Notes: generated by a model from the sequence alone, not told the origin. A stretch of DNA of 64,000 bases from Hyphomicrobiales bacterium (GCA_900472395.1 UCHV01000005.1:298860-362859), one strand, 5' to 3'; counted from the stretch's first letter, positions 25,849-35,531 are shown. Made by a program: numbers and translations.

Positions 25849-25993
25849 ATCAAACGATTGAAGTCGGCATTGGAATACGCCCTGCCCCCGGCGATGTCGA
25901 GGAAAAACGCACCTGCGGCAATCAGCGGGACTGGTCGAAAGTGTCGCATTGCCATAGGTTTGACAGCCACGCTTGAATATCGAGTAGGCGGCC

Positions 25994-26491
25994 ATGGCCA
26001 AGGAAATAGAACGCAAATTTCTGGTAGCGGATGACGGCTGGAAAACCGGCGTCGGCGAGACCAACAGCTTTCTGCAGGCCTATATCGCAACCGGCGACGA
26101 CAGGTCGATGCGCGTCCGCATTATCGATGGCGTCAGCGCCCGCCTGACGATCAAGATCGGCCGTGAACTGCTGGTGCGCGACGAGTTCGAATACGACATT
26201 CCGCTGAGCGACGCCGAAGAATTGATGCAGGCGGCAATCGGCATCGTGCTCGAAAAGACCCGCCACAAGGTCGAGTATCGCGGTTTCACCTTCGAGGTGG
26301 ATGAGTTTGCCGGCTTTTATCACGGCCTCGTCGTGGCGGAGGTGGAGATGAAGAGCGTTGAAGACACACCGGATTTGCCGGCATGGCTTGGGCGTGAAGT
26401 GACAGGCGACAAGCGTTATTCCAATATGGCGATGGCAACGGAAAACCTGAGTACGGAGTTGGGCCATGGCCTATCGAATCCGCCCCTGTGA
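25994..26491 (+). CDS. CYTH-domain protein (triphosphate tunnel metalloenzyme)
   Basis: The 165-residue protein begins AKEIERKFLVAD with the ExExK signature (Glu4, Glu6, Lys8). RSMRVRIIDGVSARLTIKIG provides the basic tunnel lining and VLEKTRHKVEYRGFTFEVDE the later strands. Bacterial CYTH proteins mostly hydrolyse inorganic triphosphate or bind polyphosphate. It is short, a stand-alone CYTH domain, and overlaps by 26 bases the gene for a CHAD-domain protein. In other bacteria CYTH and CHAD are fused or adjacent, so the pair probably acts together on polyphosphate. Confidence 0.92.
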   Translation: MAKEIERKFLVADDGWKTGVGETNSFLQAYIATGDDRSMRVRIIDGVSARLTIKIGRELLVRDEFEYDIPLSDAEELMQAAIGIVLEKTRHKVEYRGFTFEVDEFAGFYHGLVVAEVEMKSVEDTPDLPAWLGREVTGDKRYSNMAMATENLSTELGHGLSNPPL

Positions 26492-27377
26492 ACCCTTCAC
26501 CAGGGAATTTCGGCGGGTGGCCGAAAACCAGCTGAACCGGGCGGTTTGCCTGCTGCAGGAGCAGCCGGACGGCCAGCACAAGGCGATCCACGATGCCCGC
26601 AAGCGTTTCAAGAGAGTGCGCGCACTTTATCGGCTGATCGAAGCGGATGCCAAAGGTTTCCGCAAGGCGGAGAACGCCCGCATCCGTGATATCGCCAAGA
26701 CGCTTTCGACGGCACGTGACGCCACCGCCTTGATCGAGACCACGGAATATCTGGTGGGCGACGCAGCATCGCCGGAGGAAATCTCGGCACTGACCTTCGC
26801 TTCCAATGCGCTGATCGAACGGCGCGACCGCATCGTGGCCGAGGAAACCGATCTCGATGACAAGATCGCATCCGCCATCGCAGAATGCGGCGAAGCCATT
26901 GCGGCGCTGGAAAACCTGAAACTGGCAGACGATCCGCAGAAAACGGCCAAACGTCTTGCCAAGGCATGGCGCAAGCAACGCAAGGCCGCGGCAACGGCAC
27001 TTGCCGTCTGTCACGACCATGCGCAGGCCGATGCCTTTCACGATCTGCGCAAGGCCGGCCAGACCTATTGGATGCACCTGTCGCTGATGCGGGATCTCTG
27101 GCCGTCCGCCATAGCCGCCAAACACGCAGACGCCAAGACGCTTGTGGAAATGCTCGGCCACGAACACGATCTTTCCGTGCTGACCCAGCTGATCAACGAG
27201 CAGCCCGAGCTTTTCGGCAACGGCGATACGATGGCGCGGCTGCTGGGCGCAGTCATCGCCAAACAGCAGAAGCTGCGAAGCGAAGCGCTGACCTTGGCGG
27301 ACGCGCTATTCCCCGACGATATCGACGAGGAAAGCAACGCAATCGCCCTGCTCTGGCAGGCTGCGGCAACATCCTGA
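26466..27377 (+). CDS. CHAD-domain polyphosphate-associated protein
   Basis: The 303-residue all-helical protein shows the conserved histidine, alpha-helical CHAD layout. It has two homologous halves, each with an H-x-x-R-K-x-x-K/R pattern: [18 protein letters not shown] (about residues 38-55) and [20 protein letters not shown] (about 188-207). The basic face of these helices binds polyphosphate. It overlaps the CYTH gene and probably forms a functional pair with it. No signal peptide is present, so it is cytoplasmic, where polyphosphate granules lie. Confidence 0.92.
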   Translation: MAYRIRPCEPFTREFRRVAENQLNRAVCLLQEQPDGQHKAIHDARKRFKRVRALYRLIEADAKGFRKAENARIRDIAKTLSTARDATALIETTEYLVGDAASPEEISALTFASNALIERRDRIVAEETDLDDKIASAIAECGEAIAALENLKLADDPQKTAKRLAKAWRKQRKAAATALAVCHDHAQADAFHDLRKAGQTYWMHLSLMRDLWPSAIAAKHADAKTLVEMLGHEHDLSVLTQLINEQPELFGNGDTMARLLGAVIAKQQKLRSEALTLADALFPDDIDEESNAIALLWQAAATS

Positions 27378-27435
27378 CCGCCCTCTCGAAGACAGGCCAT
27401 TGCGAAGACGCGGCCAAGGTTGTATTTCGTGCGCC

Positions 27436-28380
27436 ATGACCGAAAACCAGACCCTTCCGCGCCCAGAGACCACGGGCAGTTTTCTCGTGGCCGCCCTTTA
27501 TCACTTCGCCCGCTTCGAACGTTTCGAAAGCGTGCAGGCACCGTTGCAGGCTTTCTGCGATGACAACGGCATCAAGGGCACGCTGCTGATCGCGCGTGAA
27601 GGGATCAACGGCACGGTCGCGGGCACGGATGCCGGCATCGCCAGATTGCTCGCCCACCTGCGCGCCATGCCGGAATTTGCCGGTCTGGAACACAAGGAAA
27701 GCCGCGCGTCGAAAATGCCGTTCGTGCGCATGAAGGTGAAGCTCAAGAAAGAGATCGTCACCATGGGCGTCGAGGATATCGACCCCAACCGCATCGTCGG
27801 CACCTATGTCGATCCGAAGGACTGGAATGCGCTGATCTCCGATCCGGAAACCATCCTGATCGATACGCGCAACGACTATGAGACGGCGATCGGCATCTTC
27901 AAGGGTGCGGTTGACCCGAATACAAAAACGTTTCGTGAGTTTCCGGACTGGGTACGCAACAATACAGGCCTGCACAACAAGCCGAAGATCGCCATGTATT
28001 GCACCGGCGGCATCCGCTGCGAGAAGGCCACGGCCTTCATGAAGGAAGAGGGTTTTGAGGAAGTTTACCACCTCAAGGGCGGCATCCTGAAATATCTCGA
28101 GGAAGTGCCGGCAGAAGAAAGCCTGTGGGAAGGCGCATGCTTCGTGTTCGATGAGCGCGTCTCCGTCGAGCATGGGCTGAAGGAAGGCAATCACAAGCTC
28201 TGCCACGCCTGCCGCAACCCGATCACGGCCGAAGAAGTGACCTCGGAAAAATACGAGGAAGGCGTGTCCTGCTCCAATTGTTATGACAGCCGCACGGAAG
28301 AAGACCGCCTGCGCTACCGCCAGCGACAATTGCAGATCGCACTCGCCAAAAAGCGCGGCCAAAAGCATATCGGCGGCTGA
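27436..28380 (+). CDS. trhO: tRNA uridine(34) hydroxylase, rhodanese-fold (TrhO/YceA)
   Basis: The 314-residue protein has the TrhO arrangement. An N-terminal ferredoxin-like domain contains [13 protein letters not shown] rhodanese domain has [14 protein letters not shown] and the loop [16 protein letters not shown] carrying the catalytic Cys. A Cys-rich C-terminal segment follows (CHACRNPI and CSNCY, two CxxC pairs that could bind zinc). TrhO makes 5-hydroxyuridine at wobble position 34 in an oxygen-dependent reaction. ATG 27436 is chosen over the frame start at 27400 because homologues begin close to this site. It overlaps the next gene by one base. Confidence 0.93.
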   Translation: MTENQTLPRPETTGSFLVAALYHFARFERFESVQAPLQAFCDDNGIKGTLLIAREGINGTVAGTDAGIARLLAHLRAMPEFAGLEHKESRASKMPFVRMKVKLKKEIVTMGVEDIDPNRIVGTYVDPKDWNALISDPETILIDTRNDYETAIGIFKGAVDPNTKTFREFPDWVRNNTGLHNKPKIAMYCTGGIRCEKATAFMKEEGFEEVYHLKGGILKYLEEVPAEESLWEGACFVFDERVSVEHGLKEGNHKLCHACRNPITAEEVTSEKYEEGVSCSNCYDSRTEEDRLRYRQRQLQIALAKKRGQKHIGG

Positions 28381-28700
28381 TGAAGAACGTCCTGTTCGTC
28401 TGCAGCCAGAACAAGTTGCGCAGCCCCACGGCCGAACAGGTGTTTTCCGACTGGCCGGGCGTGGAAACAGCCTCGGCCGGCACCAACAATGATGCGGAAA
28501 ACCCGCTCGCTTCAGAGCTTGTCGAGTGGGCGGACATCATCTTCGTGATGGAGCGCACCCACCGCACGAAACTGCAAACGCGCTACCGGGCGGCCATGAA
28601 AAAGGCGCGGCTGATCTGTCTGGATATTCCAGACGATTACCAGTTCATGGAACCGGCTCTGGTGGAACTGTTGAAGGCCAAGGTGGCGCGTTATTTGTGA
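28380..28700 (+). CDS. low-molecular-weight protein tyrosine phosphatase-like protein
   Basis: The 106-residue protein starts [20 protein letters not shown], with Cys8-x5-Arg14-Ser15 as in the P-loop of low-molecular-weight tyrosine phosphatases. It is short: family enzymes have about 150 residues and a DP(F/Y) general-acid loop near the C-terminus. Here DIPDDYQFMEP may supply the Asp. This compact group is common in proteobacteria as a single-domain phosphatase-like protein of unknown substrate. Its ATG overlaps the trhO stop (TGATG), so translation is coupled with the tRNA enzyme. Confidence 0.82.
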   Translation: MKNVLFVCSQNKLRSPTAEQVFSDWPGVETASAGTNNDAENPLASELVEWADIIFVMERTHRTKLQTRYRAAMKKARLICLDIPDDYQFMEPALVELLKAKVARYL

Positions 28701-28734
28701 GCGATAGCACAATTCAACGAACGCCGCACTCTGA

Positions 28735-30921
28735 TCAGAGCCGCACGTCGCGCTGCTCCATCACCATCCGCCCGATCGCATCTGCCGGCATCGGCCTGCC
28801 GAAGAAATATCCCTGCAACTCGTCGCAGCCGCTGAGCCGCAGGATTTTTGCCTGATCCTCGGTCTCCACGCCTTCCGCCGTCACCGGAATATCGAGCGCG
28901 CGGGCCAGCGCCACCGTTGCCTGCAGCAGATCGACGGCGCTGCCGCCTTCGGCAACCGTCGCCACCAGCGACTGATCGATCTTCATGCGGTCGAAACCGA
29001 ACTGACGCAGATACCCGACGCTGGAAAAACCCGAACCGAAATCGTCGAGCGCAATTTTCACGCCGATCGCCTTCAGGCTGTCGATGGCGGCCAGCGCGCG
29101 GGCCGGATTGCGGATGAAATAGCTCTCCGTCATCTCCAGCGTGATGCGGTCGGGATCGACACCAAGATCGCCGAAGGTGGCGGCGACATGATCGGCAAAG
29201 GCCGGATCGCGAAACTGGCCGGGCGAGATGTTGACCGCAAGCCGAAGGTCGGGCCATTGCCGCACGGCCCGACAGGCGGTGCGAAGAACGCTGAGACCCA
29301 GCTGGTCGATCATGCCGGTCTGTTCGGCGACACCGATGAAGATTTCCGGGCTGACCGGCCCGTGTCCCGGCCGGTTCCAGCGCGCCAGCGCCTCCACCGA
29401 AACCATCCGGCCGTAACGTGCATCGACCACCGGCTGATAAACGACACCGATCTCGCTGTTTTCGATGGCTTGCTTGAGGTCGATTTCAAGCTGGTTGCGT
29501 TCCTCGCGCGCGGCGTCCATGTCCGGCGCATAAGCGGTCCAGCGGCCTCGCCCCGCCTCCTTCGAGCGATACATCGCCATGTCGGCGCGGCGCAGCAATT
29601 CCTCTCCCGAAACGGTACCCCGCGCCGAGACGGCAATACCGATGCTGCAGCCCACCACCGCCACCCGTTCGCCTATCGCAAAGGGTGCGCCGAAAAAGCC
29701 CAGAATGCGCTCGCACAACTCCGGCACGATGACCGCATGGCTGCGCGTGTTCATGGCGATCGCGAACTCGTCGCCGCCCACACGCGCAATCGTCGCCTCC
29801 TTGCCGATCAGCGCCGAAAGCCCCGCCGATACACCGCGTATGAGGTTGTCACCGGTACCGTGGCCGTAGGCGTCGTTGACTTCCTTGAACCCGTCCAGAT
29901 CGAGATAGAGAAGCAGAACATCGTCGCCGTCCTTCTCGGCGCGCGAAACCAGTTGCCGCAGATTGGCGAACAGGCCGAAACGGTTGGAAAGCCCGCTCAG
30001 CGCGTCGATACGCGACAGCTCCACCGCCGCCGCCTCTTCCGCCTTTATCTGGCGCAGCAGGCGCGAGCCGCTGACGAAGAGGAGAATGAAATAGATCGCC
30101 ACCATCGCAATGGCGCCGACCACAAGCGGCTGCACCTGCGCAAGGCTGGCGCTGCCCGGCAGCCGCGATGTCCATGTCAACGCGCCGACCGGTTGGCCGT
30201 TGGCATCGCGGATCTCGACGTCCTGGGACTGTTTGGTGGCGACATCGACAAGGCGCAAGCCATCGACGACATAGGTGCCGGCCATGCTCCTGATGTCGTT
30301 TTCGCGCAGATGCCGCAGCAGGACGACATACCGGCGCGCCGGCGCTTCATGGTCCACATGGCCACTCTTCTGGCGCACGAGGCCGATGGCGATTGCCGCA
30401 ATGCCACGCTCGGTGCGGATAAAGGCATTGGCTTCCGGCGTCGTCTCGGGTGTCGCGTCGCGCACCTTCTTGAAAAGCGCCTCAAACGACGTGTCGAAAT
30501 AGCTTCGGGTGGTCCAGTTGGCCGGCACACCGTTCTCATAGGTCATCAGCGCCCGGCCATTCGCATCCAGCAGAACGGCCGCGTCGAAAAGATTGCTGTT
30601 GACGGTCATCTCGCCGAAATTGCTGATGACCCAGCCCATGCCTTCCGGGTCATAGATAAAGCGGTTGGCATCGTCCCATGCGGCGTAATCGTTCAGCGTC
30701 GCTCCCAGATGGCCGCGAAAGGTCTGCAGCGCACCGATCGTGGTTTCGCGCGAACGGTCGTCGTCCAGCCGGTTGGCGTGTTCACCGACACGGTTCAGCG
30801 CAGCCAGAACCATGCTGGTAACGATCACCATGACTGCCGCGAAGATGACCAGAAGCGAGCGCACGAGCGAACGACGCAGTGCAGCAGAAGTCTGCTTCGG
30901 ACTCGATGATAGGACCCGCAT
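28735..30921 (-). CDS. membrane CHASE4-GGDEF-EAL cyclic-di-GMP signalling protein
   Basis: The 728-residue protein has a membrane helix at about residues 20-42, a periplasmic CHASE4 sensor domain (LNDYAAWDDANRF is characteristic), and a second helix near 267-285. A diguanylate cyclase domain follows with an intact RVGGDEF (about 386-392), then an EAL phosphodiesterase domain with SVEALARW, NISPGQF, LEMTESYF, LDDFGSGFSS, KID and TAEGVET, all catalytic residues present. The product-inhibition RxxD site before GGDEF is absent (IGKE there). It could both make and break c-di-GMP under an unknown periplasmic cue. It is a single gene, convergent with the phosphatase-like gene. Confidence 0.93.
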   Translation of the reverse strand: MRVLSSSPKQTSAALRRSLVRSLLVIFAAVMVIVTSMVLAALNRVGEHANRLDDDRSRETTIGALQTFRGHLGATLNDYAAWDDANRFIYDPEGMGWVISNFGEMTVNSNLFDAAVLLDANGRALMTYENGVPANWTTRSYFDTSFEALFKKVRDATPETTPEANAFIRTERGIAAIAIGLVRQKSGHVDHEAPARRYVVLLRHLRENDIRSMAGTYVVDGLRLVDVATKQSQDVEIRDANGQPVGALTWTSRLPGSASLAQVQPLVVGAIAMVAIYFILLFVSGSRLLRQIKAEEAAAVELSRIDALSGLSNRFGLFANLRQLVSRAEKDGDDVLLLYLDLDGFKEVNDAYGHGTGDNLIRGVSAGLSALIGKEATIARVGGDEFAIAMNTRSHAVIVPELCERILGFFGAPFAIGERVAVVGCSIGIAVSARGTVSGEELLRRADMAMYRSKEAGRGRWTAYAPDMDAAREERNQLEIDLKQAIENSEIGVVYQPVVDARYGRMVSVEALARWNRPGHGPVSPEIFIGVAEQTGMIDQLGLSVLRTACRAVRQWPDLRLAVNISPGQFRDPAFADHVAATFGDLGVDPDRITLEMTESYFIRNPARALAAIDSLKAIGVKIALDDFGSGFSSVGYLRQFGFDRMKIDQSLVATVAEGGSAVDLLQATVALARALDIPVTAEGVETEDQAKILRLSGCDELQGYFFGRPMPADAIGRMVMEQRDVRL

Positions 30922-31003
30922 TTTCTCCCCCGAACCGACGATACGTTGCGAAGGTTCAAAATTTACTTACCGCGAGCAAATCAGCCGCGCAAACCCCGGC
31001 ATG

Positions 31004-31034
31004 AAAAAAGACGGCCCGCACAGCCGGACCGTCT
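31004..31034 (-). terminator. intrinsic terminator of metNIQ
   Basis: On the minus strand AGACGGTCCG and CGGGCCGTCT pair over 10 bp (one G-U) with a five-base loop, then TTTTTT. It lies 30 bases after the metQ stop. Confidence 0.88.
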
Positions 31035-31063
31035 TCTATTGTCGTGGACAGAGTTGCCGGCGC

Positions 31064-31840
31064 TTACCAGGAAGCGATCAGCGCACCCTTGTATTCGTCA
31101 TCGATGAACTTGCGGACGATGTCATCGTGATAGGCTTCGACCAGGGTCTTGACCCAGGGCTGGTCCTTGTCGGCGGTGCGCACCACGATGAGGTTTGCGT
31201 AAGGCGACTTGTCACCTTCGATGGCGATGGAATCCTTGCGCGGGTTGAGGCCGGCTTCCATGGCATAGTTGGTGTTGATCACGGCGGCATCGACGTCGTC
31301 GAGCGAACGCGGCAGCTGGGCGGCGTCGATTTCAGCAAACTCGATCTTCTTCGGGTTTTCGATGATGTCGGCAGGCGTGACCTTGATGCCGGCGTCTTCC
31401 TTGAACTTGATCAGGCCCTTGGAAGCCAGAACCAGCAGAGCGCGGCCGCCATTGGTCGGGTCGTTCGGAATGGCGACGGTCGAACCTTCCTTCAGTTCGT
31501 CGAGGCTCTTCACCTTCTTGGAATAGACGCCCATCGGGGTGGTGATGGTCTTGCCGACGCTGACGAGATCGAACTTGCGGTCGGCGATCTGGTTGTCGAG
31601 GTAAGGCTGGTGCTGGAACGAGTTGGCCTGGATGTCGCCGTCGTTCAGCGCCTGGTTCGGCACGACATAGTCGGAGAACTCAACGATATCGATGTTGAGG
31701 CCCTTGGTCTTGGCGACTTCGGCAACCTTTTCCATGATCTTGGCGTGTTCGCCGGCCGATACGCCGACCTTGATGTCTTCCGCCAGAGCGGAGCCGGCAG
31801 CGAAGGCTGCGAGCGTTGCCGCGATAATCAACTTCTTCAT
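31064..31840 (-). CDS. metQ: methionine ABC transporter substrate-binding protein (MetQ/NlpA family)
   Basis: The 258-residue protein has a signal peptide (MKKLIIAATLAAFAAGSALA, cleavage before EDIKVGV). It lacks the lipobox Cys that most MetQ/NlpA proteins have, so it should be a soluble periplasmic protein. Family motifs include VEFSDYVVPNQALNDGDI, ANSFQHQPYL and NDPTNGGRALLVL. It binds L- or D-methionine and feeds MetI-MetN, encoded just upstream on the same strand with a 66-base gap. The operon ends at the terminator at 31004-31034. Confidence 0.92.
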   Translation of the reverse strand: MKKLIIAATLAAFAAGSALAEDIKVGVSAGEHAKIMEKVAEVAKTKGLNIDIVEFSDYVVPNQALNDGDIQANSFQHQPYLDNQIADRKFDLVSVGKTITTPMGVYSKKVKSLDELKEGSTVAIPNDPTNGGRALLVLASKGLIKFKEDAGIKVTPADIIENPKKIEFAEIDAAQLPRSLDDVDAAVINTNYAMEAGLNPRKDSIAIEGDKSPYANLIVVRTADKDQPWVKTLVEAYHDDIVRKFIDDEYKGALIASW

Positions 31841-31906
31841 ATTGTATCTCCTTGGAATCAGTATGTTGGGAGGTATGGGTTTGTTATTCCTGGTTTTTGG
31901 CAGAAG

Positions 31907-32575
31907 TCAGCCCTTGCGGTTCCTTCTGTCGAAACTGCGGGCCAGCGCATCGCCGGCGCTCTGCACAAGCTGCACCAGCACGATCAGAACCACGACGACG
32001 GCGAGCATCATCTCCGGCATGAAACGCTGATAGCCGTAACGGATGCCGAGGTCGCCCAGGCCACCGCCGCCGACCGCGCCGACCATGGCCGAATAACCGA
32101 TCAGGCTGACCATGGTCATGGTGAGTGCCGCCATCAGCGCCGGACGAGCCTCGGCCAGAAGAACCTTGAAGACGATCTGCATCGGTGTCGCGCCCATGGC
32201 ACGCGCCGCCTCGATCAGGCCCTTGTCGATCTCGCGGATCGCCGCTTCGACCAGACGGGCGAAGAACGGAATGGTCGCAATCGTCAGAGGCACGATCGCG
32301 GCATTGGTGCCGATCGATGTGCCGGTGACGAAACGCGTGAACGGAATGATCGCCACGACCATGATGATGAAGGGCGTCGAACGCGTGGCGTTGACGATCA
32401 GGCCGATGATACGGTTGGTCATCGGTGCCGGGAAAAGTTCTCCCTTGCCGCTGGTGGCAAGGAAAATACCGATCGGCAGACCGATCAGCGAGCCGAGAAG
32501 GCCGGAAATCGCCACCATCTGGCCCGTCTGGCCAAGCGATTTGAGGATGAGGCTGACCATCATTTCAAACGACAT
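31907..32575 (-). CDS. metI: methionine ABC transporter permease
   Basis: The 222-residue permease has five to six membrane helices and the EAA loop [19 protein letters not shown] (about residues 138-156) that docks onto the ATPase. The preceding [13 protein letters not shown] segment is also diagnostic of MetI. The ATG at 32575 lies 11 bases inside the end of metN and is preceded by GGAGG, so the two are coupled. It forms the inner-membrane channel of the methionine importer. Confidence 0.94.
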   Translation of the reverse strand: MSFEMMVSLILKSLGQTGQMVAISGLLGSLIGLPIGIFLATSGKGELFPAPMTNRIIGLIVNATRSTPFIIMVVAIIPFTRFVTGTSIGTNAAIVPLTIATIPFFARLVEAAIREIDKGLIEAARAMGATPMQIVFKVLLAEARPALMAALTMTMVSLIGYSAMVGAVGGGGLGDLGIRYGYQRFMPEMMLAVVVVLIVLVQLVQSAGDALARSFDRRNRKG

Positions 32576-33668
32576 AACCGAGAACCTCCGTTGTCAGGCC
32601 GGTCTCGGCATAAAACTGGTTGGCGCGCGCCACGACTTCAGGATCGGCGGAGTAGGACACAACCAGCGAACCGAAAGGTTGGCCACCGATTTCCTCGATG
32701 CCGCCGGCCAGAATATTGACGTCGGAGCCAAGCTCGGCGACCAGACGACCGGTCAGCGGCTTGAAAGCCGTATCGCCGAAGAACACCAGCCGCACGAGAA
32801 CGCGATCGCCTGCGGACGGCACCTGCTTGATGCTGTCGCGCAGCCATTGCGGCAGGTTCAGCGCCGAGGCGAGAAGCGTGCGCGTGGTCTCATGGCTCGG
32901 ATTGGCATAAACATCGAAGGTACGACCGGATTCGACGATACGGCCGGCATCGATCACAGCCACATGGCTGGCGATGGTCTTCACCACTTCCATCTCGTGG
33001 GTGATCAGCAACACGGTCAGGCCAAGCTCGGCATTGATGCGCTTCAAAAGCTCGAGGATCGACTGCGTCGTTTCCGGATCGAGCGCCGAGGTGGCTTCGT
33101 CGGAAAGCAGCAGTTTCGGATCGGTGGCAAGCGCACGGGCAATACCGACGCGCTGCTTCTGTCCACCTGACAGTTCCGATGGGTAACGATTGGCCTTGTC
33201 GCCGAGACCGACGAGATCAAGCAGCGGGCCGACCTTGGCCTTGATGGCCGCCTTGTCGACACCGGCGATTTCGAGCGGCAGCGCCACATTGTCGAACGCG
33301 GTGCGCGACGACAGAAGATTGAAGTGCTGGAAGATCATGCCGATCTGGCGGCGAAGACCACGCAGACCATCTTCACCCAGAGCGCCAACCTCGACGCCAT
33401 CCACCGCGACCTTGCCGGTGGTTGCCTTTTCAAGCCCGTTGACGAGGCGGATCAGGGTGGATTTTCCGGCGCCGGAACGACCGATAATGCCGGCAATGGA
33501 GCCGCGTGCCACGGTGAAATCGATATCGGCAAGCGCGGTGAAACCGCCTTCGCCGGCGGGGCCGAAACGCTTTCCGACGCCTTCGAAGGCCACCATCGGC
33601 ACCGTATGCGTCGAAGCCGAATGATCGGCCCCTGGCGCGGTGCGGGTCGCCGCTTGTTGGATTGTCAT
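32565..33668 (-). CDS. metN: methionine ABC transporter ATP-binding protein with NIL domain
   Basis: The 367-residue ATPase has Walker [13 protein letters not shown] (about 62-73), the Q-loop near MIFQHFNLL, the signature [15 protein letters not shown], and the Walker B/D-loop [14 protein letters not shown]. Residues about 290-367 form the NIL/ACT-like domain ([20 protein letters not shown] region) that senses methionine and shuts down transport. An extra 25-residue N-terminal stretch precedes the ABC core. It heads the metNIQ operon. A promoter with an overlapping palindrome lies about 35 bases upstream. I found no SAM riboswitch there. Confidence 0.94.
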   Translation of the reverse strand: MTIQQAATRTAPGADHSASTHTVPMVAFEGVGKRFGPAGEGGFTALADIDFTVARGSIAGIIGRSGAGKSTLIRLVNGLEKATTGKVAVDGVEVGALGEDGLRGLRRQIGMIFQHFNLLSSRTAFDNVALPLEIAGVDKAAIKAKVGPLLDLVGLGDKANRYPSELSGGQKQRVGIARALATDPKLLLSDEATSALDPETTQSILELLKRINAELGLTVLLITHEMEVVKTIASHVAVIDAGRIVESGRTFDVYANPSHETTRTLLASALNLPQWLRDSIKQVPSAGDRVLVRLVFFGDTAFKPLTGRLVAELGSDVNILAGGIEEIGGQPFGSLVVSYSADPEVVARANQFYAETGLTTEVLGYVV

Positions 33669-33701
33669 GCTGAACTCTCGGGTGTTGGTCTTCTTGAACT
33701 G

Positions 33702-33736
33702 GCGGTTCTATAACCGCTTAATCGCGCTTTAGCCAA
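33702..33736 (-). promoter_or_regulatory. metNIQ promoter with operator-like palindrome over the -10
   Basis: On the minus strand TTGGCT (33736-33731), a 17-base spacer and TTATAG (33713-33708) form a good sigma-70 promoter. A 6-4-6 palindrome, GCGGTT and AACCGC at 33702-33717, covers the -10, as expected for a repressor site. Transcription should begin near 33700. Confidence 0.6.
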
Positions 33737-33900
33737 TCAGGCTGCACATTCGAAGACAAACACAGGACGGGAGCATGTTGACGGCTTTCATTTCGCGCGG
33801 TTGCGGCGGCTTGCTGCCTGAGACTTATGCCGCCGGAACCGGCCGATGCACAGGGATGGTTTTCCGTTTGTGCGATGCGGCAGGAAATAATCTTCCCTAT

Positions 33901-35280
33901 TCAGCCCACTTGCGATTTCTCATTTGACGAACCGAAGTTCTGCGCAAGCGACCGATACCAGTTGCCGCTTTTCTTGATGGTCCGCGTCTGCGTTTTGTAG
34001 TCGACATAAACGAGACCGAAGCGCATGCGATAACCTTCCGCCCATTCGAAATTATCCATCAGGCTCCAGGCGAAATAACCTTTCATCGGATACCCGTCCT
34101 TCAGAAGATCGGCGACGACGGCAAGGTGATCTGCATAATAATCGAGCCGCATGTCATCCTCGATCACACCGCCCTGGGGCTCGGCATTGTCGCAGGCACC
34201 GTTTTCCGTGACGTAGCAGACCGGCAGGTCGTAGCGTTCGTACAGGTCCTCGACCAGCGACCTCATCGCCGGCGCATGGATTTCCCAACCGATATCGGTC
34301 TTCTCCTGACTGACAAAAGGCGCCGGAACGGTGGCCGGGAATTCCGCCCCTTCCGTCTGGTCCGCAGCGACGCGCATCGGCGTATAATAATTCAGTCCCC
34401 ACCAGTCGAGCTTCTGGGAAATGATGCCGAGATCGCCATCCTCCACCAGCGGCATGCGATCGCCCAATGCGTCCAGCAGCGACGCCGGGTATTCGCCCTT
34501 GAAAACCGGCCCGAAAAACGCGCCGTTGTGGAAATCGAAAGCGCGCTCGGCCGCGGCTTTGTCTTCGGCGCTGTCCGTGCCGGGAATGACCGAGTGGGCA
34601 TTCAGCACAAGCCCGACCGGCACCTGCGGAGCAACCTGGCAGATGGCTTCGACAGCCAGACCATGCGCGAGGTTGGTGTGGTGCATGGCGGCAAGTGCCG
34701 CCTCCATGTTGCGCTCGCCCGGCGCATGCACGCCATAAAGATGCGAAAGCCAGACCGAGCACCAGGGCTCGTTGAAGGTCGCAACCGAACTGAGGCGGTC
34801 GCCAAGACGCTCCATCACCACCTTGGCATAACGCTGGAAATCGTAAGCCGTGGAACGCGCCGTCCAGCCGCCATCGCCCATCAGCGCCAGCGGCAGGTCC
34901 CAGTGGTAAAGCGTGGCAAATGCCTTGATGCCGCGCGCCTGCAGGCCATCGACCAGACGATCATAAAAATCCAGCCCCTTTTCGTTGATGTTCCCCGCCC
35001 CTTCCGGGATGACGCGCGGCCAGGCAATGGAAAAACGATATGCCTCCACACCCATGTGCTTGATGAGGTCGAGATCCTCTTCCAGCCGATGGTAATGGTC
35101 GCAGGCCACGTCGCCATTGTGACGACCGTAAACCCGGCCGGGCATGTTGGAAAACGCATCCCAGATCGAGGGCTTGCGTCCATCTTCCTTCGTCGCTCCC
35201 TCGATCTGGAAGGCGGCGGTGGCGACGCCGAACAGAAAGTCTTTCGGAAAACGCGCGGCAAGCAACTTGGAATCGGTCAT
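33901..35280 (-). CDS. GH1 beta-glucosidase
   Basis: The 459-residue enzyme is a complete family 1 glycoside hydrolase. FPKDFLFGVATAAFQIEGA at the N-terminus is the family signature, ATFNEPWC carries the acid/base Glu and VCYVTENGAC carries the nucleophile Glu, and AYRFSIAWPRVIPEG and YFAWSLMDNFEWAEGY are also conserved. It has no signal peptide, so it acts on imported beta-glucosides or their modified forms in the cytoplasm. It is divergent from the GMC dehydrogenase operon, and the shared 384-base intergenic region holds two inverted repeats. This pairing suggests a role in glycoside use. Confidence 0.94.
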   Translation of the reverse strand: MTDSKLLAARFPKDFLFGVATAAFQIEGATKEDGRKPSIWDAFSNMPGRVYGRHNGDVACDHYHRLEEDLDLIKHMGVEAYRFSIAWPRVIPEGAGNINEKGLDFYDRLVDGLQARGIKAFATLYHWDLPLALMGDGGWTARSTAYDFQRYAKVVMERLGDRLSSVATFNEPWCSVWLSHLYGVHAPGERNMEAALAAMHHTNLAHGLAVEAICQVAPQVPVGLVLNAHSVIPGTDSAEDKAAAERAFDFHNGAFFGPVFKGEYPASLLDALGDRMPLVEDGDLGIISQKLDWWGLNYYTPMRVAADQTEGAEFPATVPAPFVSQEKTDIGWEIHAPAMRSLVEDLYERYDLPVCYVTENGACDNAEPQGGVIEDDMRLDYYADHLAVVADLLKDGYPMKGYFAWSLMDNFEWAEGYRMRFGLVYVDYKTQTRTIKKSGNWYRSLAQNFGSSNEKSQVG

Positions 35281-35482
35281 GAAACGGCCCTTGTATCCTT
35301 CGGCAGAAGCTGAAATCTGCGCAGCGATTTAGGTAAGCGGACCGCGATTGGACAGACCGACGCGGACAATTTCTGCGCAACCGCGGCCAATCGCCAGCCT
35401 GCCCGCGCTGCTTCAAAATTTTGCCGCCAGCAAGAGCATAAGTTTTGTCGAATGCGCCAAATGCGAACATAGATTGCAGGAG

Positions 35483-35531
35483 TTTTGCGCATACGCAAAA
35501 GTTTTTACCCCAATTGATGCAAATACATCAA
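35483..35531. promoter_or_regulatory. two inverted repeats between GH1 gene and dehydrogenase operon
   Basis: TTTTGCG/CGCAAAA at 35483-35500 (7-4-7) and TTGATG/CATCAA at 35514-35531 (6-6-6) are both perfect. They lie in the 384-base divergent gap 35281-35664, about 135-180 bases before the dehydrogenase start. They are candidate operators. No other gene is visible in the gap. Confidence 0.45.

Noticed and set aside
29188..30909. 573-codon open frame antisense to the GGDEF-EAL gene
   Set aside because: Composition is Arg/His-rich without domains. The opposite strand has an intact multi-domain protein.
30740..32719. 659-codon open frame on the plus strand, antisense to metQ and metI
   Set aside because: It is an antisense shadow. 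The minus strand carries clear MetQ and MetI motifs and a terminator in the right place.
33669..33790. SAM-II riboswitch upstream of metN
   Set aside because: I searched by eye for the SAM-II pseudoknot pattern. The region instead has a promoter and palindrome with a leader of only about 30 bases.
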